Positions 61,701-64,000 of a stretch of DNA of 64,000 nucleotides are shown here, piece after piece. The stretch is taken from positions 2,418,001-2,482,000 of the forward strand of contig NZ_JARNTX010000001.1 in the NCBI RefSeq assembly GCF_029433095.1. Direction: 5' to 3'. The number at the start of each line of letters is the position of its first letter. Position 1 is the first letter of the stretch. The translations under genes and the position numbers were made by a program. The notes under the pieces were generated by a model. The model did not search any database, had not been told where the DNA came from, and saw nothing but the letters and a program-made list of their open reading frames with translations. Source of the stretch: Hymenobacter sp. YC55 (GTDB taxonomy: Bacteria > Bacteroidota > Bacteroidia > Cytophagales > Hymenobacteraceae).

Positions 61701-64000
61701 AGCCGCACGAACTTGGTGTTGCCGGGCTGCGAAATCAGCGTGTAAAGCACCGGCGGCAGGGTTTCGCGCCCATCCGCCTTAGGCAAGGGCAACCGCAGCA
61801 CCAACCGACCCTGCCCGGTGGGCGTGCTGAACGGATTGTTGAGTACCGGCTCGGGGCTTGGGGCCTCATAGAAATTAGTGGCGGGGCGCGGCATCATATC
61901 AGCCTCGGTGTAAGCGAAGTCGGTGAATGGCAACGGATTGAAGGAAGTAGCTGCTGTCAATCCTCCGAACTCACTGCCCTGCACACAACGCATTTTCAGC
62001 AGCCCCGCTTCGAAAGTATAGCGGTACATGGGCTCTAGCAGAAACCGACGGCGCAGGCCGTCGGTGCGACGCAGCAACACCGAATCGGGCCGGAAAGGGC
62101 CGGCGAGGTACGTCTGGTTGCTGTTGTGGCCGTAGGACGCGTAATCGTAGCGCTGGTTGGCGTCCCTGTTGCTTGCAATGGGGCGGCCGGCGCCGAGGGG
62201 TTGCAGCCGGTTGCCCTGGCGCAGCAGTACCCGCTCGTTTATAGCACTACGGTCTATCAGAAGCAGGTACCGTTGTAGCTCCTGCACTTCCGCCGGCGTC
62301 AGGAGGCCGCGCTTTTCTACAGTCAGCTCGTGGCAGGGCCGGTTGGGGTCGATGCTGAGGGTAAGCTTGTGTAGATGCCGCAGGTACACGCCGCGCAGGG
62401 TAACCAGGCTAGTGGGCGTGCGAATGGCCACGGTATGCTGCCCACTGTCGGCTACCAGGGCGAAGGGCTCTTCGTGGTTGACGGCCGCCACGTACACCGG
62501 CACGCCATCCACATATACGGCCACCGTGGGCTGCACCCGCCCCGAATCGACCACGAACGGCGAAAGCTGCGTGATGCCGCCCGGCGCGGGTTGGTACTCG
62601 TGGAATGTGCCGTAGTCGGGGTACAGAAACTGGTAGAACCGCAACGAATCGAGGCCGAGGCGCTTGCGCCAGGCACCCCATTCCAAGGGTTTCCGGCCGG
62701 GATTATCCACCTTATTCTCGAAGGTAGTCCCCAACTGAAACCTCCGCAACGACAACCGACCGGCCACTGGCAACTCGAAATCCGGCAACGTCGGTGCGCT
62801 GGCTACCTCGAACTTGCTGGTGTGAGCGTAGGCCGTAAGGTCGGCGTTGGGCACGGGTTGCCCACCCCCATCCGTGACAGTGTAGCGCAGTTGCACCCGC
62901 TGCCCCGGATACACCACGTCGGGCTGCTCGGCCTGCACCAGCAGGCGGTGCTGCGGCAGTGGCACATTGTATTCAACACTGCGCAGCGCACCCGCCCAAA
63001 AGTAGTGCAGCGACATATACCACGGTTCCGGCCCCGGCGCAGGCAACGCCAAGGCCAGGTCGGTGCTGTAGCCGCGCCGCATCAGTTCGTTGCCCCGGTA
63101 GAGGTAATACCAGAAAGACAACCGCCGCGGGTTTTCAACGGCCAGCACCACAGAATCGGTCGACCGGTCGGAGCGCAGCAGCAGGTCCGCGTTGCTTTCA
63201 TCGAGGCGCAATGTAGCTTGGTGGCCCACGGCATCGGTGAGGCGGTAGCTGGTAGCGCGCGGGTCTACAGGGCGGGTAAATGGCAGCGTTACGGAGCTGC
63301 TTGCCTGCGAGGTAATGCCATTGAAGTTGACGGTTTGCACGTCCAGCGTGGCCGTATGTGGGCTTTCCTTGCCGCGCACCAGGTAGCAGGCCACCACCGT
63401 ATCGTGTTGCAGCGTCAGCATGATTTCGCCGGGGTCGAGTTCGTAAGGCACCGACGTTGACTCGATGCGCCGCTCGTTGTCACCGTTGAGGAACGTGGCC
63501 TGCACCTGGTAGGTCAGGCTGGCGGGTGGCAAACTGGTTTCGGGGAGGTTGAGGCGGGTTTCGCCGGTGGCATCTAGAGTTTGAGCGCGGGTCCACAGCG
63601 TATCGGGCACAAACACCTGCCGGCCGGGAAAGCTGCCCACAGTGGCGGGCGTCACGCTCAGGCGCACCCGCGCATCGAGCAGATTCAGTTCGTTGGCATC
63701 CTGGCCACGCAGAAACAGCGCCTGCGTAGTGCCGCGCCGGTGCGGGGTTTCGGCGGCACGCAGGGTGTAGCGGGTGTTGTTGAGCTCATAATCTTCCAGT
63801 CGAAAGCTGCCGTCAACCAGTGTCTTACCCCGGTTGCCGGGCTGCACCAGCTGCACGCTCACCGATTTGTCGGAGCGCAGGCCGAGGGTGTCGGTTAGCG
63901 GCAGTTCGTATTCGTAGGAACCGGGCCGCACGGGTTGGAGCACGGCAATGGTACGGGGCTTGGAGGGGTAGCCATCGGATAGGCGCAACTCCAGCGGCTT
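58709..64000 (-). CDS. Alpha-2-macroglobulin-like protein with embedded TonB-receptor plug module (partial, 5' end outside the window)
   Basis: At least 1763 codons; the frame continues through the last base, so the true start and signal peptide are outside the window. The order on the minus strand is as follows. N-terminal macroglobulin-like (MG) beta domains span about 64000-61450 (for example LLVQAEQPDVVYPGQRVQLRYTVTDGGG). A carboxypeptidase-regulatory-like domain follows at about 61400-61160 (GRVEDKETGEGLPGVTVLLKGT). A SusC-type plug is at about 61160-60810 (EVVVVGYGAQRR, VRIRGASSVSGNGEPLLIVDGLP, VNVLKGAEAAATFGSRAANGVIIISTK), with no beta-barrel after it. The A2M domain comes next (WWRPTLVTDQQGRASTEVVVPDDITGWDTF). 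The helical thioester domain carries CNEQ at 60083-60094, a C-x-E-Q thioester-type motif. A C-terminal receptor-like domain completes it. It is probably an envelope-anchored trap or adhesin. The function is not established. Confidence 0.85.
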   Translation of the reverse strand, partial: KPLELRLSDGYPSKPRTIAVLQPVRPGSYEYELPLTDTLGLRSDKSVSVQLVQPGNRGKTLVDGSFRLEDYELNNTRYTLRAAETPHRRGTTQALFLRGQDANELNLLDARVRLSVTPATVGSFPGRQVFVPDTLWTRAQTLDATGETRLNLPETSLPPASLTYQVQATFLNGDNERRIESTSVPYELDPGEIMLTLQHDTVVACYLVRGKESPHTATLDVQTVNFNGITSQASSSVTLPFTRPVDPRATSYRLTDAVGHQATLRLDESNADLLLRSDRSTDSVVLAVENPRRLSFWYYLYRGNELMRRGYSTDLALALPAPGPEPWYMSLHYFWAGALRSVEYNVPLPQHRLLVQAEQPDVVYPGQRVQLRYTVTDGGGQPVPNADLTAYAHTSKFEVASAPTLPDFELPVAGRLSLRRFQLGTTFENKVDNPGRKPLEWGAWRKRLGLDSLRFYQFLYPDYGTFHEYQPAPGGITQLSPFVVDSGRVQPTVAVYVDGVPVYVAAVNHEEPFALVADSGQHTVAIRTPTSLVTLRGVYLRHLHKLTLSIDPNRPCHELTVEKRGLLTPAEVQELQRYLLLIDRSAINERVLLRQGNRLQPLGAGRPIASNRDANQRYDYASYGHNSNQTYLAGPFRPDSVLLRRTDGLRRRFLLEPMYRYTFEAGLLKMRCVQGSEFGGLTAATSFNPLPFTDFAYTEADMMPRPATNFYEAPSPEPVLNNPFSTPTGQGRLVLRLPLPKADGRETLPPVLYTLISQPGNTKFVRLERYLPQTIHALPTGRYRVALLLADSTVLAPNADVRIQPNGTTYVQLERADLLPKGAGSQALRRRFARLVRERLPKYGLSFRRELREERREIKVTVPVVPQAGWRVQRGRVEDKETGEGLPGVTVLLKGTTIGVSTQEDGSFELSVPPAGILTFSFVGYVPQDHQLDGRDIVVGMAGDIKELSEVVVVGYGAQRRSYLVGAVSTVTSSALQGRVAGVAINGQSSGSLAVRIRGASSVSGNGEPLLIVDGLPFNGKQSDLNPDDISSVNVLKGAEAAATFGSRAANGVIIISTKSGIGGRTAAGLASAEATGADGLPLAGRDPRLALRRRFSDSGWWRPTLVTDQQGRASTEVVVPDDITGWDTFVLASDDHARTGSFTALMRSFKAVMGELAAPRFLVQGDRAQLIGKTLNYLPDTAQVTTTFRVGDGPARTQRHQVATAVLDTLTFTAPTGVDSVQVSFALAQPNGYQDGELRYIPVLPAGTRERVGTFAVLTARDTTLTLPVRPELGEVTVRLESDPLPALLEEIRHVQRYAYLCNEQAASKLKTLLLEQRIREITKQPFTGEKDVNRLIRHLLRGRHQPEGLWGTWPNADVSPWATLHVLEALLDAEKQGYAVKLDRDALRLYLLKQLDNAFADAAVRLSLASSQAGQRLGFNELYFRSDDDRIRLLQALHRLGAQPDFQSYVLRLEREHKGRQPLDRYLALTNLRQQLGLPYQLDTLRRYRLRTELGGVFYADTLRTGSYYRFLLPDRIGNTLLAYRLLRAKGGQEVELTRIRTYLLNQRRTASHWSSTYEAAQILETIVPDLLVPGGGGLAARAQLSGALQQEVREFPFEVKVPASAGPLTLHKEGGLPVYATAYQSFWNATPEAKVAPFIVSTKLAGQEGSRVKLRAGQPTELLVTVDVKAEARYVLLEVPIPAGCSYGEKERGNSFEVHREYLRHQTGIFMDVLPVGRHTFRIALQPRYRGRYTVNPAKAELMYFPTRFGRSASKQAVVE

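Noticed and set aside
62375..63460. 361-residue plus-strand open frame
   Set aside because: It is antisense to the macroglobulin-like gene, His/Arg/Gln-rich in the way of GC-rich shadow frames, with no motif.

Overview
The window looks like chromosome from a Gram-negative member of the Bacteroidota, most likely a GC-rich Cytophagales such as Hymenobacter. The genus is inferred from protein style and was not tested by any search. Supporting signs are many TAnnTTTG promoter boxes, a type III glutamine synthetase, a Porin_10-type putative porin beside lpxK, a SusC-type carboxypeptidase-regulatory/plug module, lipid A and LptE genes, and the gene order miaB, sigma-54 activator, lptE, TPR-like gene, secG, groES, groEL. 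There are no insertion sequences, prophage, CRISPR array or rRNA. There is one tRNA, tRNA-Asp. Most of the window is ordinary core genome.

Layout. 0-5 kb: a hypothetical gene, a Tat-type lipoprotein beta-propeller lactonase, a HAD enzyme, and an AT-richer island with a Panacea (DUF4065) gene overlapping a small membrane-protein gene (candidate toxin-antitoxin pair) and a STAS-like gene. 5-18 kb: glnN, an LTA-synthase-like sulfatase-fold membrane enzyme, a five-bladed-propeller glycosidase-like protein, a LytTR regulator, a large hybrid kinase, an L,D-transpeptidase and mtaB. 18.7-26 kb: an HTH protein, a 0.9 kb gene-free stretch, a MacB-like permease, a secreted protein of the so-called asparagine synthetase B family, DUF4261 and a GH2 enzyme. 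26-38 kb: miaE, putative porin and lpxK, then a SMUG2-like glycosylase, Nif3, a zinc-ribbon coiled-coil protein, a TPR protein, pabB and miaB. 37.8-44 kb: the sigma-54 activator to groEL block. 44-56.5 kb: POT transporter, pckA, S1/P1 nuclease, rsmE, rtcB, DUF4159, then a minus-strand lipid-flavoured run (acyltransferase, patatin, MBL hydrolase, accA). 56.7-64 kb: tRNA-Asp, ADP-ribosylglycohydrolase, HAD phosphatase, and a giant alpha-2-macroglobulin-like gene that runs off the window.

Themes. Three enzymes acting on tRNA A37 (MtaB, MiaE, MiaB) lie within 20 kb. Envelope functions are frequent: LpxK, LptE, porin, L,D-transpeptidase, LTA-synthase-like, SecG, macroglobulin. Several genes have the -7 promoter box exactly 4 nt before the start codon, which implies leaderless or near-leaderless mRNA. 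Several gene junctions hold unusually long, perfect or near-perfect inverted repeats (26, 28 and 45 bp arms).

The most unusual objects are the macroglobulin that carries an embedded TonB-receptor plug module and a CxEQ thioester motif, and the overlapping Panacea/membrane-protein pair.
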